Positions 9,853-20,307 of a stretch of DNA of 64,000 nt are shown one piece after another. The stretch spans positions 1,984,001 through 2,048,000 of the forward strand of contig NZ_JAFBCO010000001.1 of the NCBI RefSeq assembly GCF_016907775.1. Reading direction: 5' to 3'. Position numbers and translations under genes: made by a program. Below the pieces are notes generated by a model. It was not told the origin of the DNA, did no database searches, and saw nothing but the letters and a program-made list of their open reading frames with translations. Position 1 is the first letter of the stretch; each line of letters starts with the position of its first letter. This DNA is from Pseudoglutamicibacter cumminsii. GTDB lineage: Bacteria > Actinomycetota > Actinomycetes > Actinomycetales > Micrococcaceae.

Positions 9853-11865
9853 ATGACTTATCTCACACAGCCAAGCGGGCTGCCATACGATTTCCCTGAC
9901 TTCTCCACAGTCACACCGGAGCTGTTGCGCGACTCGGTTCGTGCGGGAATCAAGGCTCAAGAAGAAGCCGTCGCCGCCATCGTGAACAACACTGACGAGC
10001 CGACGTTCGCTAACACGTTCGAGGCCTTTGAGCTCTCGAGCGAGGGCCTGCACCGTGCCGCCGCTGTCGCGTTCCACCTGTTCTCTGCCGATGCGACCGA
10101 GCCGATCCAAGCTGTTGAAGCTGAGATCACTGCCATGGTTGCGGCACATCAGGACGCAATGACGCTCTATCCGGGCCTGTACGCCCGGATGCAGCAGGTC
10201 GATGCTGGCGCGCTTGAAGGCGAACAGGCGCGCCTCGTTGAGGTCACAATGCGGTCCTTCCGCGCAAGTGGCGCGGAACTTGATGCTGAAGGCCAGGAAA
10301 AGCTCAAAGGCTTGAATGCTCAGCTCACTGATCTGCAGACCGAGTTTGGTCGCCTCGCGATGCAGAACCTCGTGGACGCAGCGCCTACCCTCACGGAGGC
10401 GGAAGCCACGGGCCTCTCCCCTGCACGACTTGAAGCGACCCGCCACGCCGCTCAGACCGCAGGCGCTGATGGCCACCGCGTCTCGCTCGTGCTGCCAACC
10501 GTTCAGCCAGATGAGGCGATCCTTACCACCGCTGAAGGTCGTAAGAAGCTGCATGAGGCTTCCTCTCAGCGCGCATCGGACGGCAAGAGCTCGGCCATCG
10601 CCGCGCAAATCGCCGCGTTGCGCGTCGAGCGCGCCCGGTTGCTCGGTTTTGAGACGCACGCCGAAGAGATTCTGTCTCTGCGCTCGGAAACCTCGGTCTC
10701 TGCGATCAACGATCTGTTGGCTCAGCTGGCCAAACCTGCGCTCGCGAACGCGGCTAGCGAGGATGCACGCATCGCTGAAACGCTCGGCCTCGAGCCTCTG
10801 TCCCCCGAGGTTCCTGTGGCGCCGTGGGACCGTGCACGCGGGCTCAGCCTGGTTGATTCGCAGTCCGATGGGGTTGACGCGGAACTACTGCAACAGCACC
10901 TTGAACTCGACACAGTTCTGACCGAAGGTGTTTTCCGTGCAGCTGGATTGGTCTATGGGTTGAGCTTCACCGAGCGCAACGACCTGCCGCTTCCGCACCC
11001 GGACGCCCGCATCTGGGAAGTTTTCGAGGAAAACGGAGATGCGATCGGCCTGTTCGTCGGAGACTTCTTTGCGCGTGACACCAAGCGTGGTGGTGCCTGG
11101 ATGAACGAACTGGCGCAAGGAGCACGTGCCGCAAATTCACGACCGATCATTTGCAACACGCTCAACATTCCTAAGCCAACCGGCGGGAACCCTGCATTGT
11201 GCACGTGGGATGAAGTCATCACGTTGTTCCACGAGTTCGGGCACGCGCTCCATGGCCTCTTGAGTGCCGCCCAGTACCCGTCGTTGGCTGGCACCAACGT
11301 GGGGCGCGATATCGTCGAGTTCCCATCCCAGGTCAACGAGATGTGGGCGGTGCACCCGGAGGTTCTCCCCCACTACACGAAGCATGCTCACACGGGGGAA
11401 CCGCTTCCTGCCGAGCAGATCGAGAAACTCACCGCGATCAGCACGTGGGGCGAAGGATTCTCGACGAGTGAATATCTAGCCGCATCGATTCTGGACCTCG
11501 CGTGGCACCAGCGCACCGGGACCGATGTCGAGGCTGATCCGGCCGGGTTCGAAGCCTCAGCATTGCGTAATGCCGGCTTCAACCCGAACTCGATCGAGTC
11601 TCGCTACAAGACCGGCTACTTCCAGCACATCTTCGCTGGCGGCTATTCGGCCGGCTATTACTGCTACATCTGGTCGGAGATCCTTGATGCCGATGCGGTC
11701 GAATGGTTTAAGGAGCAAGAGGACATCCGTGCCGCTGGCCAGCTATTCCGCGACGAATTCCTGGCCCGCGGCAACACCCGCGATGCCCTGGAGAGCTACC
11801 GCGCATTCCGTGGACGCGACGCCCGCATCGACCCGCTGCTTGAGCGCCGCGGTCTGAAGGCGTAG
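9853..11865 (+). CDS. M3-family metallopeptidase (peptidyl-dipeptidase/oligopeptidase A-like)
   Basis: Cytoplasmic zinc peptidase degrading short peptides. 670 residues. Zinc motif HEFGH at about residues 460-464 in VITLFHEFGHALHGLL, with the third ligand expected about 25 residues on (DIVEFPSQVNEMWAV). The C-terminal GGYSAGYYCYIWSEILDAD and SYRAFRGRDARIDPLLERRG match the Dcp/OpdA group. No signal peptide. It stands alone on the plus strand between two minus-strand blocks and ends at a strong bidirectional hairpin. Dcp versus OpdA specificity cannot be decided here. Confidence 0.9.
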   Translation: MTYLTQPSGLPYDFPDFSTVTPELLRDSVRAGIKAQEEAVAAIVNNTDEPTFANTFEAFELSSEGLHRAAAVAFHLFSADATEPIQAVEAEITAMVAAHQDAMTLYPGLYARMQQVDAGALEGEQARLVEVTMRSFRASGAELDAEGQEKLKGLNAQLTDLQTEFGRLAMQNLVDAAPTLTEAEATGLSPARLEATRHAAQTAGADGHRVSLVLPTVQPDEAILTTAEGRKKLHEASSQRASDGKSSAIAAQIAALRVERARLLGFETHAEEILSLRSETSVSAINDLLAQLAKPALANAASEDARIAETLGLEPLSPEVPVAPWDRARGLSLVDSQSDGVDAELLQQHLELDTVLTEGVFRAAGLVYGLSFTERNDLPLPHPDARIWEVFEENGDAIGLFVGDFFARDTKRGGAWMNELAQGARAANSRPIICNTLNIPKPTGGNPALCTWDEVITLFHEFGHALHGLLSAAQYPSLAGTNVGRDIVEFPSQVNEMWAVHPEVLPHYTKHAHTGEPLPAEQIEKLTAISTWGEGFSTSEYLAASILDLAWHQRTGTDVEADPAGFEASALRNAGFNPNSIESRYKTGYFQHIFAGGYSAGYYCYIWSEILDADAVEWFKEQEDIRAAGQLFRDEFLARGNTRDALESYRAFRGRDARIDPLLERRGLKA

Positions 11866-11898
11866 GGCGGCTACGAGCCCGGACTCTGGACACGAAAA

Positions 11899-11936
11899 TG
11901 GTGTGGGTGATGCAGATTTCTGCATCACCCACACCA
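11899..11936. terminator. bidirectional terminator between M3 peptidase and pdxS
   Basis: Perfect 18-bp arms, starting TGGTGTGGGTGATGCAGA, around a two-base loop. The genes on each side converge on it. For the minus strand a TTTTCG tract follows directly, making it a good terminator for pdxS. Confidence 0.85.
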
Positions 11937-11978
11937 CGTTAAGAGTGAACAGGGATCTAGCCCTCTAACCTGGTTCGA

Positions 11979-12872
11979 TTACCAGCCGCGCTCTTCGAGG
12001 CGGTGGTGCACTGGGATCTCGTCGACGTTGAGGCCAACCATGGCTTCGCCGAGACCGCGGGATACGTCAGCGATCACCTTCGGATCGTTGTAGTTCGCGG
12101 TTGCCTTGACCACTGCAGCCGCGCGGGCTTCTGGGTTGCCGGACTTGAAGATACCGGAGCCTACGAACACGCCGTCTGCGCCCAGCTGCATCATCATGGC
12201 TGCATCTGCTGGGGTTGCGATGCCGCCAGCCGTCAACAGCGGAACCGGAAGCTTGCCTTCGCGGGCGACCTCGACGACGAGGTCGTATGGCGCCTGCAGT
12301 TCCTTCGCGGCAACATACAGTTCGTCTTCAGCCATCGAGGTGAGGCGGTTGATCTCGGCGCGGATCTTGCGCATGTGGCCGGTTGCGTTGGAAACGTCGC
12401 CGGTTCCAGCTTCACCCTTGGAGCGAATCATCGCTGCACCTTCGTTGATGCGACGCAGCGCCTCTCCGAGGTTGGTCGCGCCGCACACGAATGGCGCCTT
12501 GAACGCGAACTTGTCCACGTGGTTCTCGTAGTCCGCTGGGGAGAGAACCTCGGATTCATCGATGAAGTCGATGTCGAGGGCTTCCAGCACCTGGGCCTCC
12601 ACGAAGTGTCCGATGCGGACCTTCGCCATGACCGGAATCGATACTGCTTCCTGGATACCAACGATCATGTCGGGATCCGATGCACGCGAGACACCGCCCT
12701 GGGCACGAATGTCGGCAGGCACGCGTTCGAGAGCCATAACGGCCTTAGCGCCCGCGGCTTCAGCGATGCGAGCCTGTTCAGGGGTCACGACGTCCATGAT
12801 GACGCCGCCAGTCAGATGGTCAGCAAGCCCACGGCGGACACGAGCTGCCTGCTGGTTCGGTTGTGCGTTCAC
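11979..12872 (-). CDS. pdxS: pyridoxal 5'-phosphate synthase subunit PdxS
   Basis: Makes PLP from ribose 5-phosphate, glyceraldehyde 3-phosphate and ammonia; normally partnered by the glutaminase PdxT. 297 residues, GTG start at 12872. Signatures: [34 protein letters not shown] (with an active-site Lys), [14 protein letters not shown] and [19 protein letters not shown]. No pdxT follows; the next gene downstream is the convergent M3 peptidase, so the glutaminase must be elsewhere. The 172-bp upstream gap holds a perfect palindrome, CGTCATATGACG (13005-13016), of unknown meaning. Confidence 0.96.
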   Translation of the reverse strand: MNAQPNQQAARVRRGLADHLTGGVIMDVVTPEQARIAEAAGAKAVMALERVPADIRAQGGVSRASDPDMIVGIQEAVSIPVMAKVRIGHFVEAQVLEALDIDFIDESEVLSPADYENHVDKFAFKAPFVCGATNLGEALRRINEGAAMIRSKGEAGTGDVSNATGHMRKIRAEINRLTSMAEDELYVAAKELQAPYDLVVEVAREGKLPVPLLTAGGIATPADAAMMMQLGADGVFVGSGIFKSGNPEARAAAVVKATANYNDPKVIADVSRGLGEAMVGLNVDEIPVHHRLEERGW

Positions 12873-13044
12873 GCGAACAATACCTTTCGGTCATCGAAAT
12901 AGAAGATCAGGGAAAACTTGGGCTGATCGAGGCCAAACCCTTGTTCATGTTATCGGTCATTGCGTCCAACGGTGTGCACGGCTGTCATATCGAGCGAACA
13001 AAAGCGTCATATGACGTCCGAGATGATGGATTGTCAGCAATGAA

Positions 13045-13716
13045 TCACCGGCGCGTCTGTGCCGATGCATGGCCGGCCCGGGCCTGGGAAACCACTGTGG
13101 CGATGCGTTGCCCGATCGTCAGGACCGAGCCGCCGCACACGGCGACAACTCCTCCGAACCACCACCACGAGTTCAAACCCAATCCCGTGAAACCGGTCAA
13201 CACCAGCACGACGACCAAACGTTCGGAACGTTCCACGAAACCCACCGCGGCATCGAAGCCCAGCGCCTCGGCTTTAGCCCGCACATAAGAAACCAGCCCA
13301 CCAGCAGCCATGAGGACCAGCGCGGCAGTGCCGAACATCGGGCGCCCGCCGCCGGTAAACCACCAGAACGCGAGCGTACCGAAAATAGCGAAATCAACCA
13401 GCCGATCCAGGGACGAATCGAGGAAGTTGCCCAGGGCACGGTCTGCCGTGGAGCGGGCTTGACCGTGCCCTGCTTCTGCTTGTTGGTCGAGGTAGCGAGC
13501 AAGCTGGCCATCGATCATGTCGGAAAAGATGAACAGCGTGATCGCGACCGTGCCCCAAAACAGCTGACCCCAGCTGTACAGAGCGACCGCGGAAACAGCG
13601 GCGCCGACCGAACCTAGTACGGTGACCAGGTTCGGTGTTGCGCCCGCGCGTGCCAGAGTACGCACGAGCGGGCGAAACAACGCCGTGAAGAATCCGCGGG
13701 CATACCGATCAAGCAT
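13045..13716 (-). CDS. pgsA: CDP-alcohol phosphatidyltransferase, probable phosphatidylinositol-phosphate synthase
   Basis: Integral membrane enzyme, 223 residues. Joins CDP-diacylglycerol to inositol phosphate, the first step of phosphatidylinositol synthesis in actinobacteria. The family motif is clear: DMIDGQLAR, then GNFLDSSLDR. The two halves are separated by 21 residues instead of the usual 8, so there is an insertion of about 13 residues (QQAEAGHGQARST area) in the active-site loop. Several membrane segments follow. Gene order thrS-HIT-pgsA matches mycobacteria, which supports the PI-phosphate synthase call; the acyltransferase and mannosyltransferase genes that follow there are absent. 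Confidence 0.85.
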   Translation of the reverse strand: MLDRYARGFFTALFRPLVRTLARAGATPNLVTVLGSVGAAVSAVALYSWGQLFWGTVAITLFIFSDMIDGQLARYLDQQAEAGHGQARSTADRALGNFLDSSLDRLVDFAIFGTLAFWWFTGGGRPMFGTAALVLMAAGGLVSYVRAKAEALGFDAAVGFVERSERLVVVLVLTGFTGLGLNSWWWFGGVVAVCGGSVLTIGQRIATVVSQARAGHASAQTRR

Positions 13717-13718
13717 CG

Positions 13719-14297
13719 CTAGTTGACCTCGTCCCAGCCCTGCTTCATGAGACGGAGCGTGTCTCCGAGAACCACCGGGATCGCTTTGGACTCAGCGATG
13801 ATCGGGAAAAAGTTGGTGTCGCCGTTCCACCGCGGGATCACATGCTGATGCAAGTGAGCCGCGATGCCAGCGCCACCGGCCTGACCCTGATTCATCCCGA
13901 GGTTGAAGCCATCGGGTTTCGAGACGTGGGCGGCAACCCGCATCGCTTTCTGCGCGAGCGCACCCATCTCAGCTGTCTCTTCCGGAGTGATGTCGGTGTA
14001 CATCGGCACGTGACGGTACGGGATGACCATCATGTGCCCCGGGTTGTACGGGTACAGGTTGAGGTTCACGAAGCAATGCTCGCCGCGGTAGACGATGAGC
14101 GCTTCCTGGTCGCTGCGTTGGGGGCCAGAGCAGAACGGGCACGTATGCTCGTCCTTGACTTGATCCTGACCCTTCTCGACGTAGGCCATCCGGTATGGAG
14201 TCCATAGACGGCCTAGTCGGTCAGAGGCTGAAGCGAGCTCGAAGTCGTCGGTGACCTCGGCGTCGTGATCCTGTTGAGGCTGTTCAGGCTCAGGCAT
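13719..14297 (-). CDS. HIT-family hydrolase/AP4A phosphorylase-like protein
   Basis: 192 residues. Histidine-triad motif [10 protein letters not shown] near the end of the core domain, and a zinc-type CPFCSGPQ motif near residue 60. The family acts on dinucleoside polyphosphates or AMP conjugates; the mycobacterial homologue between thrS and pgsA1 is an AP4A phosphorylase. The start overlaps the thrS end by 8 bp and the stop is 2 bp from pgsA, so the three are probably co-transcribed. An acidic, Gln-rich N-terminal tail precedes the domain. Confidence 0.9.
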   Translation of the reverse strand: MPEPEQPQQDHDAEVTDDFELASASDRLGRLWTPYRMAYVEKGQDQVKDEHTCPFCSGPQRSDQEALIVYRGEHCFVNLNLYPYNPGHMMVIPYRHVPMYTDITPEETAEMGALAQKAMRVAAHVSKPDGFNLGMNQGQAGGAGIAAHLHQHVIPRWNGDTNFFPIIAESKAIPVVLGDTLRLMKQGWDEVN

Positions 14298-16311
14298 GGT
14301 CAGTGTTGATCCGTTCGCGGACGTGCTTCACGATGCGCTCGATGGCTTCATCTACCGGTACCTGGTTGTCCTGGGAACCGTCGCGGTAACGGAACGAGAC
14401 CGCGTTGGCTTCCTGATCCTCGCCGCCAGCGATGAGCGTGAACGGGATCTTTTCCTTGGATGCGTTGCGGATCTTCTTCGGGAAGCGGTCATGGCTGTCG
14501 TCCAACTCCGCGCGGATGCCTTCGGCTTTGAGACGGTCAACGACTTCTGCGAGGTAGTCGTTGAATACGTCGGCTACAGGGATCGCACGGACCTGAACTG
14601 GTGCGAGCCACGCTGGGAAAGCTCCCGCGTAGTGCTCGGTGAGCACGCCCATGAAGCGTTCGATCGAACCGAACTTAGCGGCGTGGATCATGACCGGTTC
14701 CTGGCGGGTTCCGTCAGCTGCCTGATATTCGAGTTCGAAGCGGGCCGGCTGGTTGAAGTCGTACTGGACTGTACCCATCTGCCAGGTGCGGCCGATCGCG
14801 TCACGGGCCTGGACGGAGATCTTCGGGCCGTAGAAGGCAGCACCGCCTGGATCTGGGACGAGGTCCACACCGGTCGAGATGGCTACTTCTTCGAGGATGC
14901 GGGTCGCTTCTTCCCACTGTTCGTCAGAGCCGATGAACTTATCGGAGTCTTCGTCACGGGTCGAGAGCTCGAGGTAGTAGTCGTCCATGCCGAAGTCACG
15001 CAACAGGGAGAGCATGAATTCGATGAGGTGACGGACTTCCTCTGGGGCCTGTTCCTTGGTCACGTAGGAGTGCGAGTCGTCTTGTGCGAAGCCGCGCACG
15101 CGGGTCAGGCCGTGGATCACGCCGGACTTCTCGTAACGGTAGACGTGTCCGAACTCGAACAGTCGCAGCGGCAGGTCGCGGTAGGAGCGGCCGCGCGACT
15201 TGTAGATGAGGTTGTGCATCGGGCAGTTCATCGCTTTGAGGCGGTATTCCTGGCCCGGCTTGGTCACGTTGCCGTCTTCGTCGTGTTCTGCGTCCACGGT
15301 CAGTGGTGGGAACATCGTGTCTGCGTAGTACGGGAGGTGTCCCGAGGTGTGGAAGAGGCCGGCACGCGAGATGTGTGGGGTTCCGACGTAGTCGAATCCT
15401 GCGGCTACGTGGCGGTCGCGAACGTAGTCTTCCATTTCGCGTTTGATGATGCCGCCCTTGACGTGGAAGACCGGCAGGCCGGAGCCGAGTTCGTCTGGGA
15501 AGGAGAACAGGTCGAGTTCGGTTCCGAGGCGGCGGTGGTCGCGGCGTTCGGCTTCTGCGAGGCGCTCTTGGTATTCCTTGAGTTCCTGCTTGGTTGGCCA
15601 TGCGGTGCCGTAGATGCGCTGCAGCTGCTTGTTGTTTTCGTTGCCGAGCCAGTAGGCGGCGGCGCTGCGGGTCAGTGCGAACGCGTTGGAGATGATCTTG
15701 GTGTTCGGCAGGTGTGGGCCGCGGCAGAGGTCGCGCCAGATGACGTCGCCGGTCTTGCGGTCGATGTTGTCGTAGAGGGTGATGTCACCTTCGCCGATTT
15801 CAACGCTCATGCCTTCGCCGGAGGTTGCGGCTTCGTCGGCTTTGGAGAGCAGGATGAGCTTGTATGGCTCGTCTTTGAGTGCTTCGCGTGCTTGTTCGGA
15901 GGTGACGGTTTCGCGGCGGAAGGATTGGGTTTGGTTCACGATGCGCAGCATGCGCTTTTCGATGGCCTTGAGGTCTTCCGGGGTGAATGGTTCGTCGACG
16001 TCGAAGTCGAAGTAGAAACCGTCGGTGATGTATGGGCCGATGCCGAGCTTAGCTTCCGGGTAGAGTTCCTGGACGGCCTGGGCCATGACGTGGGCGGTCG
16101 AGTGGCGCAGGACGTTGAGGCCGTCTGGGCTGCTGATGTCCACGGATTCGACGACGGCGTCGGCTGGTACTTCGCGGTGGAGGTCCCACAGTTCGCCGTT
16201 GATGCGCATCACCACGGTGGTTTTTTGGTCTTTGAACAGGTCGAGTCCAGTTGTTCCCTGTTCCACCTCCCGCGCCTGTCCGTCGATCGTGAGGTTCAGG
16301 GAATCAGCCAT
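14290..16311 (-). CDS. thrS: threonine--tRNA ligase
   Basis: Charges tRNA-Thr. 673 residues, ATG at 16311. Domains: N-terminal TGS ([20 protein letters not shown]), editing domain ([17 protein letters not shown]), class II catalytic core with zinc ligand Cys in [27 protein letters not shown] (split here only by eye), motif 2 and motif 3 regions ([13 protein letters not shown]), and a C-terminal anticodon-binding domain ([18 protein letters not shown]). No T-box leader was recognised in the 74 bp before it. Confidence 0.97.
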   Translation of the reverse strand: MADSLNLTIDGQAREVEQGTTGLDLFKDQKTTVVMRINGELWDLHREVPADAVVESVDISSPDGLNVLRHSTAHVMAQAVQELYPEAKLGIGPYITDGFYFDFDVDEPFTPEDLKAIEKRMLRIVNQTQSFRRETVTSEQAREALKDEPYKLILLSKADEAATSGEGMSVEIGEGDITLYDNIDRKTGDVIWRDLCRGPHLPNTKIISNAFALTRSAAAYWLGNENNKQLQRIYGTAWPTKQELKEYQERLAEAERRDHRRLGTELDLFSFPDELGSGLPVFHVKGGIIKREMEDYVRDRHVAAGFDYVGTPHISRAGLFHTSGHLPYYADTMFPPLTVDAEHDEDGNVTKPGQEYRLKAMNCPMHNLIYKSRGRSYRDLPLRLFEFGHVYRYEKSGVIHGLTRVRGFAQDDSHSYVTKEQAPEEVRHLIEFMLSLLRDFGMDDYYLELSTRDEDSDKFIGSDEQWEEATRILEEVAISTGVDLVPDPGGAAFYGPKISVQARDAIGRTWQMGTVQYDFNQPARFELEYQAADGTRQEPVMIHAAKFGSIERFMGVLTEHYAGAFPAWLAPVQVRAIPVADVFNDYLAEVVDRLKAEGIRAELDDSHDRFPKKIRNASKEKIPFTLIAGGEDQEANAVSFRYRDGSQDNQVPVDEAIERIVKHVRERINTDHA

Positions 16312-16385
16312 GGTGGCCCGCCTTTCTTGTTCTATGGCTTTATGGTGAGTGGCATACCGAGACCACGACCAGCCAATGTCTCATT

Positions 16386-19300
16386 CTAGGACACGGAAGT
16401 GCGTGAAGCATCGTAGGACCGTTGTGTGTATTTGGCCCCGGTGTAGTTGACCCCTGTGTAGTTGACCTGGGTCCGGCGGCTGGTGTTGTAGAGGCTGGTG
16501 TTGTTGAGGTATCCGGGTTGTGGCGGGATCCGTTCGGGCGGGGTTTCAGCTGTGATGGGTTCTTGGAGGTCCCACGCGCGGATCGCTTGGACGCTCACGG
16601 CTCTCGGGCCGGTGCGGCGCGTGGTGCCTTCCACAAGCATGAGCCGTGATGAGAACACGAGTGGGCCGGCTTCTTCTTGGGCTTGAGCGAAGAAGGCGAT
16701 GTCGACGCACCCGTGGCCGTCGTCGAGGCTGATGAAGACGACTCTCTCCCCCGAGCGCATCGGCGGGGTTTGGGTTGCTACTCGCACACCGGCCACGAGC
16801 ACACGGGTACCTGAGCGAAGCTCGAGGAGCCGGTTCGAAGGGGTCGCGCCGACCGCATCGAGGTATGGGTAGTGCGTGTTCATGACGTGGCCGCTGATAT
16901 CGGCCGCGGTGAGGTCGAGTTCGGTTCGGATGTTTTGTTCCGGCGTCGGGTCAGGGAACACGGGTGTGAGTGACGCTGTTTCAAGGTCTACACCGAGGTC
17001 GAGCGCGCCTTGACCGGGGATCGGGTGGTCGCGGCGCGTGCGTTGTGGCGTGTTGCGTTGAGCGTCTAGGTGGTGGATGAGGTCAGCGCGGCCACCTCTT
17101 CCGGGGATCAGGAAACGATCGAGCGCTCCGAGTTGGGCGAGCCGGACCATGCTGGATTTACTGATGCGGGCGCGGGAACGCACATCTGCGACCGATGTGT
17201 AGGGCGCGTTGGCGCTCAGCCGTTGCGCTTCGGCACTCGTGAGGCCGCCGACGAGCGACCACGACATGCGGATGCCGAGGTCTCCGCGTGTTTGAATCCC
17301 GGGAACTGGTTCGTGTGGAGTTTGTGCATGTTGAACCTGATCTTGTTCGGGTATGCGTTCGAGCTTAAAGGATGTGCTCGAGGTGTTGACGTCCAGCGGG
17401 AGCAATGGGATGCCTAGCCGGCGTGCTTCCGCGATGAGTAGCCGCTGCGGGTACATCCCCGGGTCGTGTTCGAACAGTGCGGCCATGAACGCTTCCGGGT
17501 GGTGGGTTTTCAGCCATGCGGATTGGTACGTGGGGATCGCGAACGCGGCTCCGTGGGCTTTGCAGAAGCCGAAGGAGCCGAAAGCGGCGAGGATCTCCCA
17601 GACTTTATCGATCACATCGACCTTGTACCCTTTCGAGAGCGCTTCTCGCCTGAACGCTTTTTCAAAGATCGGTTCCTTCTCTGGGTTTCCGATCCAGCGC
17701 CGGTACACGTCAGCACGGGCAAGCCCGCACCCTGTCATGGTGTCGATGATGCGTAGGACTTGTTCGTGGAACACGACGACTCCGTGGGTTTCTTTCAGGA
17801 TCGGCGCGAGGTCTGGGTGTGGGACTTCCGTGTGCCGGAATCCGTGGCGTTGTTCCAGGAATGGGGTGACCATGTCTGATTGCATGGGGCCCGGCCGGAA
17901 CAGGGAAATGTCGATGATGAGGTCGTTGAGTTCGATCGGGGCGAGTTTTCCGATGAGTTCCCGCTGCCCTGGGGATTCGATTTGGAAGATGCCCAGCGTG
18001 TTGGTCGTGCGGATCATCTCGAACGTCGTTTCATCGTCGAACGGGATCCGGTCTAGGTTGATGAGCCCATCGGGTGAGATCCACGGGATATCGCTACCGG
18101 CTTTCCTCATGAGCGCGGCCGGAGAATCAGGCACGGTGTCAGGGATGCTGATCCCCAACGCATCTGGAGCGCTGCCGCCTTCAGGGGTCTCACGCACCTG
18201 CTGGTCACGGCTACCTGGTTGCTGATACCAGCCTTTCAGTGAAGCCCGATCGTGTTGGCCTGCAGCATAGACCGAACGCGCATTCCCGTGGATCCGTTTG
18301 ATCTCTTCGAGGGTGTAGGCGATCGCAGACTGCATCCGTACCCCGAGCACATCGAATTTGATGAGCCCCATGTGGTCCATGTCGTGTTTATCGAACTGGC
18401 TCATGGCCAAGCCCATGCCAGAAAGCTGAACCGGGGTCCGGTCCAGCAAAGAACTGTCCGATAGGATCACCCCGCACGGGTGCATCGAGATGTGGCGGGG
18501 CAACCGGTCCAAGCGCTCCGTGAGGTCGAAGAGTAAGTCCCACCTGTTGTTACCGGAGCGGCGTTCCGCTTCAAGCCGTTGCGAGAGCGGGGCAAGTTCC
18601 GGCATCTTCGCAACCGCATCCCGCACGTTCGCGGCGTTGAGCCGCCACAAGTTTTTAGCCGCCCGGTCGATGTCTTCGTTTTCCATACCCAACGCATATC
18701 CGGCGTCGCGGACCGCTCCCCTTGCCCGGTACGCGTTCTGCATCGACATCAGCGTGGTGCGGTTCTCACCGAAACGCTTAAACAGTTCCCTGTACACCGC
18801 ATGGCGTTGAGCGGATTCAACATCCACGTCGATGTCCGGAAGGCTTGCGCGTTCACGTGAGAGGAACCGCTCAAAAATCAGGTCATGCTCCAAAGGGTTC
18901 ACATGGGATACCCCTAAGAGGTACACCACAAGGCTCGATGCGCCAGAGCCCCGGGCGGCTGCCCTCACTCCCATTCCGTGGATGATGTCGGTCGCTGCGG
19001 CGACCGTGAGGAAATAGCTTGCAAAGCCCAGGTCTTCGATGATGCCCAGCTCATGTTCCAGGAGGTCCAGGGCGCGCTGACGCATCCGTTCAGCGCGCTC
19101 CGCTGAACGGTGCAGAACCGCTTCACCGCCCGGAGCGAACAACCGTTCGAGGCTGTCAAGACACCGTTGCCGTAGTTCACGCATCGGGCTGTTCTTAATC
19201 CCGATCACGTGAGCCTCAGGAACAACCGGTCTCCCCCATCCCATGTGCTCGACCGGATCGAGCACGCTCAGGGACGCGCACATTTGGGTTGAACGCAGCA

Positions 19301-20288
19301 GCTGCTCGGCACCCTGGGCGCCGAGTCCCGCAACTGAAGCCAACTCAGAAGCCACTTGATGCATGTGGGCACTCGGTTTCAGCCATCCTTGCCCATTGAC
19401 TTGCGGACTCTCACCCCGCGCAGCGCTCGCCGCTATACCCGCTGCCGCGCTGGAATTTCTTGCCACAGCACTGGAACCACCTGCCGATGCGATGGAACCC
19501 AGTGGGGTCATGAGACGCACCGCGTCCACAACATCGGCGGTCGCAGCACCGTCCGGGGTCGCGTACCGCACAGCGTTCGTCAAGACCGAGGCAACGCCAC
19601 TCTCGCGGGCTGCCTTCCACATGCGTAGAGCATGCGCATGGCTACAGCGCTGCCCCGGCCTAGACATATGGCTCACCAGCTCAACGAACAACGCATCCGT
19701 ACCGACCGCCGCTTGCCACGATTTAAGCCTGCGCCGCATGACCGAATACCGCCGTCGGTACGCGGCATGCCCCACATCGGAATCCGGGCCTAAGAGCACA
19801 CTGAGCCGCACCGTACCTTCAGAGTCAACGGCCGCTTGGCTTACATCGGCCCGGCTCACCCCCACGATCCCGTGAGGCTCCATCCCCCGCCGATGCGCCA
19901 ACGACACAAGCCGCACCAGCGCCGAATACCCTTCCGTGGAACCGCGCGCAAGCACAACAACCCGCCCCGCGACAGTCGCACCGGAGGCAGTCACACCGGG
20001 GGCATCCGCGGCTTTAGAGCCAGCAGGCACGCCGGAGTCCCCCGCCCCCTCAAGCAGCGCGAGGTCCACCCCCAGAATCGGGGCAATGCCATGCTCAATA
20101 CACGCAGCAACATGCTTGACCGCTCCATAGAGCCCGTCGCGGTCCGTGCAGGCTAAAGCCCAAGCGCCATCAGCCGCCGCTTGCACAACCAGCTGCTCCG
20201 GACGGTCGACACCGTAATGCGCGCTATACGCGGTAGAAACATGCAGATGCGGGAAACCTATCTTCCCTTCATGCACTGACCCGCTCAT
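16386..20288 (-). CDS. dnaE2: error-prone DNA polymerase III alpha subunit DnaE2
   Basis: C-family polymerase used in SOS mutagenesis and lesion bypass. 1300 residues, longer than the usual 1050-1150. N-terminal PHP domain (FPHLHVSTAYSAHYGVDRPE), catalytic aspartates in LPDIDVDVES near residue 482, fingers (GLIKFDVLGVRMQSAI, HGVVVFHEQVLRII) and a C-terminal OB fold (RVLVAGVRVATQTPPM). The extra length comes from low-complexity inserts (around residues 250-300 and 670-720) and a repetitive tail containing VNYTGVNYTGAKYT. It forms a two-gene unit with the small DUF6504-like gene 19 bp upstream, under an SOS box. imuA'/imuB are not adjacent. Confidence 0.93.
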   Translation of the reverse strand: MSGSVHEGKIGFPHLHVSTAYSAHYGVDRPEQLVVQAAADGAWALACTDRDGLYGAVKHVAACIEHGIAPILGVDLALLEGAGDSGVPAGSKAADAPGVTASGATVAGRVVVLARGSTEGYSALVRLVSLAHRRGMEPHGIVGVSRADVSQAAVDSEGTVRLSVLLGPDSDVGHAAYRRRYSVMRRRLKSWQAAVGTDALFVELVSHMSRPGQRCSHAHALRMWKAARESGVASVLTNAVRYATPDGAATADVVDAVRLMTPLGSIASAGGSSAVARNSSAAAGIAASAARGESPQVNGQGWLKPSAHMHQVASELASVAGLGAQGAEQLLRSTQMCASLSVLDPVEHMGWGRPVVPEAHVIGIKNSPMRELRQRCLDSLERLFAPGGEAVLHRSAERAERMRQRALDLLEHELGIIEDLGFASYFLTVAAATDIIHGMGVRAAARGSGASSLVVYLLGVSHVNPLEHDLIFERFLSRERASLPDIDVDVESAQRHAVYRELFKRFGENRTTLMSMQNAYRARGAVRDAGYALGMENEDIDRAAKNLWRLNAANVRDAVAKMPELAPLSQRLEAERRSGNNRWDLLFDLTERLDRLPRHISMHPCGVILSDSSLLDRTPVQLSGMGLAMSQFDKHDMDHMGLIKFDVLGVRMQSAIAYTLEEIKRIHGNARSVYAAGQHDRASLKGWYQQPGSRDQQVRETPEGGSAPDALGISIPDTVPDSPAALMRKAGSDIPWISPDGLINLDRIPFDDETTFEMIRTTNTLGIFQIESPGQRELIGKLAPIELNDLIIDISLFRPGPMQSDMVTPFLEQRHGFRHTEVPHPDLAPILKETHGVVVFHEQVLRIIDTMTGCGLARADVYRRWIGNPEKEPIFEKAFRREALSKGYKVDVIDKVWEILAAFGSFGFCKAHGAAFAIPTYQSAWLKTHHPEAFMAALFEHDPGMYPQRLLIAEARRLGIPLLPLDVNTSSTSFKLERIPEQDQVQHAQTPHEPVPGIQTRGDLGIRMSWSLVGGLTSAEAQRLSANAPYTSVADVRSRARISKSSMVRLAQLGALDRFLIPGRGGRADLIHHLDAQRNTPQRTRRDHPIPGQGALDLGVDLETASLTPVFPDPTPEQNIRTELDLTAADISGHVMNTHYPYLDAVGATPSNRLLELRSGTRVLVAGVRVATQTPPMRSGERVVFISLDDGHGCVDIAFFAQAQEEAGPLVFSSRLMLVEGTTRRTGPRAVSVQAIRAWDLQEPITAETPPERIPPQPGYLNNTSLYNTSRRTQVNYTGVNYTGAKYTQRSYDASRTSVS

Positions 20289-20307
20289 CGTTACCCAGCT
20301 ACCTTCT

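Noticed and set aside
9697-10659. Minus-strand frame opposite the M3 peptidase start
   Set aside because: No motif, no ribosome site, and it would cover the yebC promoter region.
12873-13044. PdxR-type operator at the CGTCATATGACG palindrome before pdxS
   Set aside because: A perfect palindrome, but no pdxR gene is nearby and no second repeat fits, so I only mention it under pdxS.
14296-16389. Very long plus-strand open frame opposite thrS
   Set aside because: It mirrors the whole thrS gene; composition (Val/Phe/Asp-rich, no motifs) is the usual antisense shadow in GC-rich DNA, and thrS is certain.
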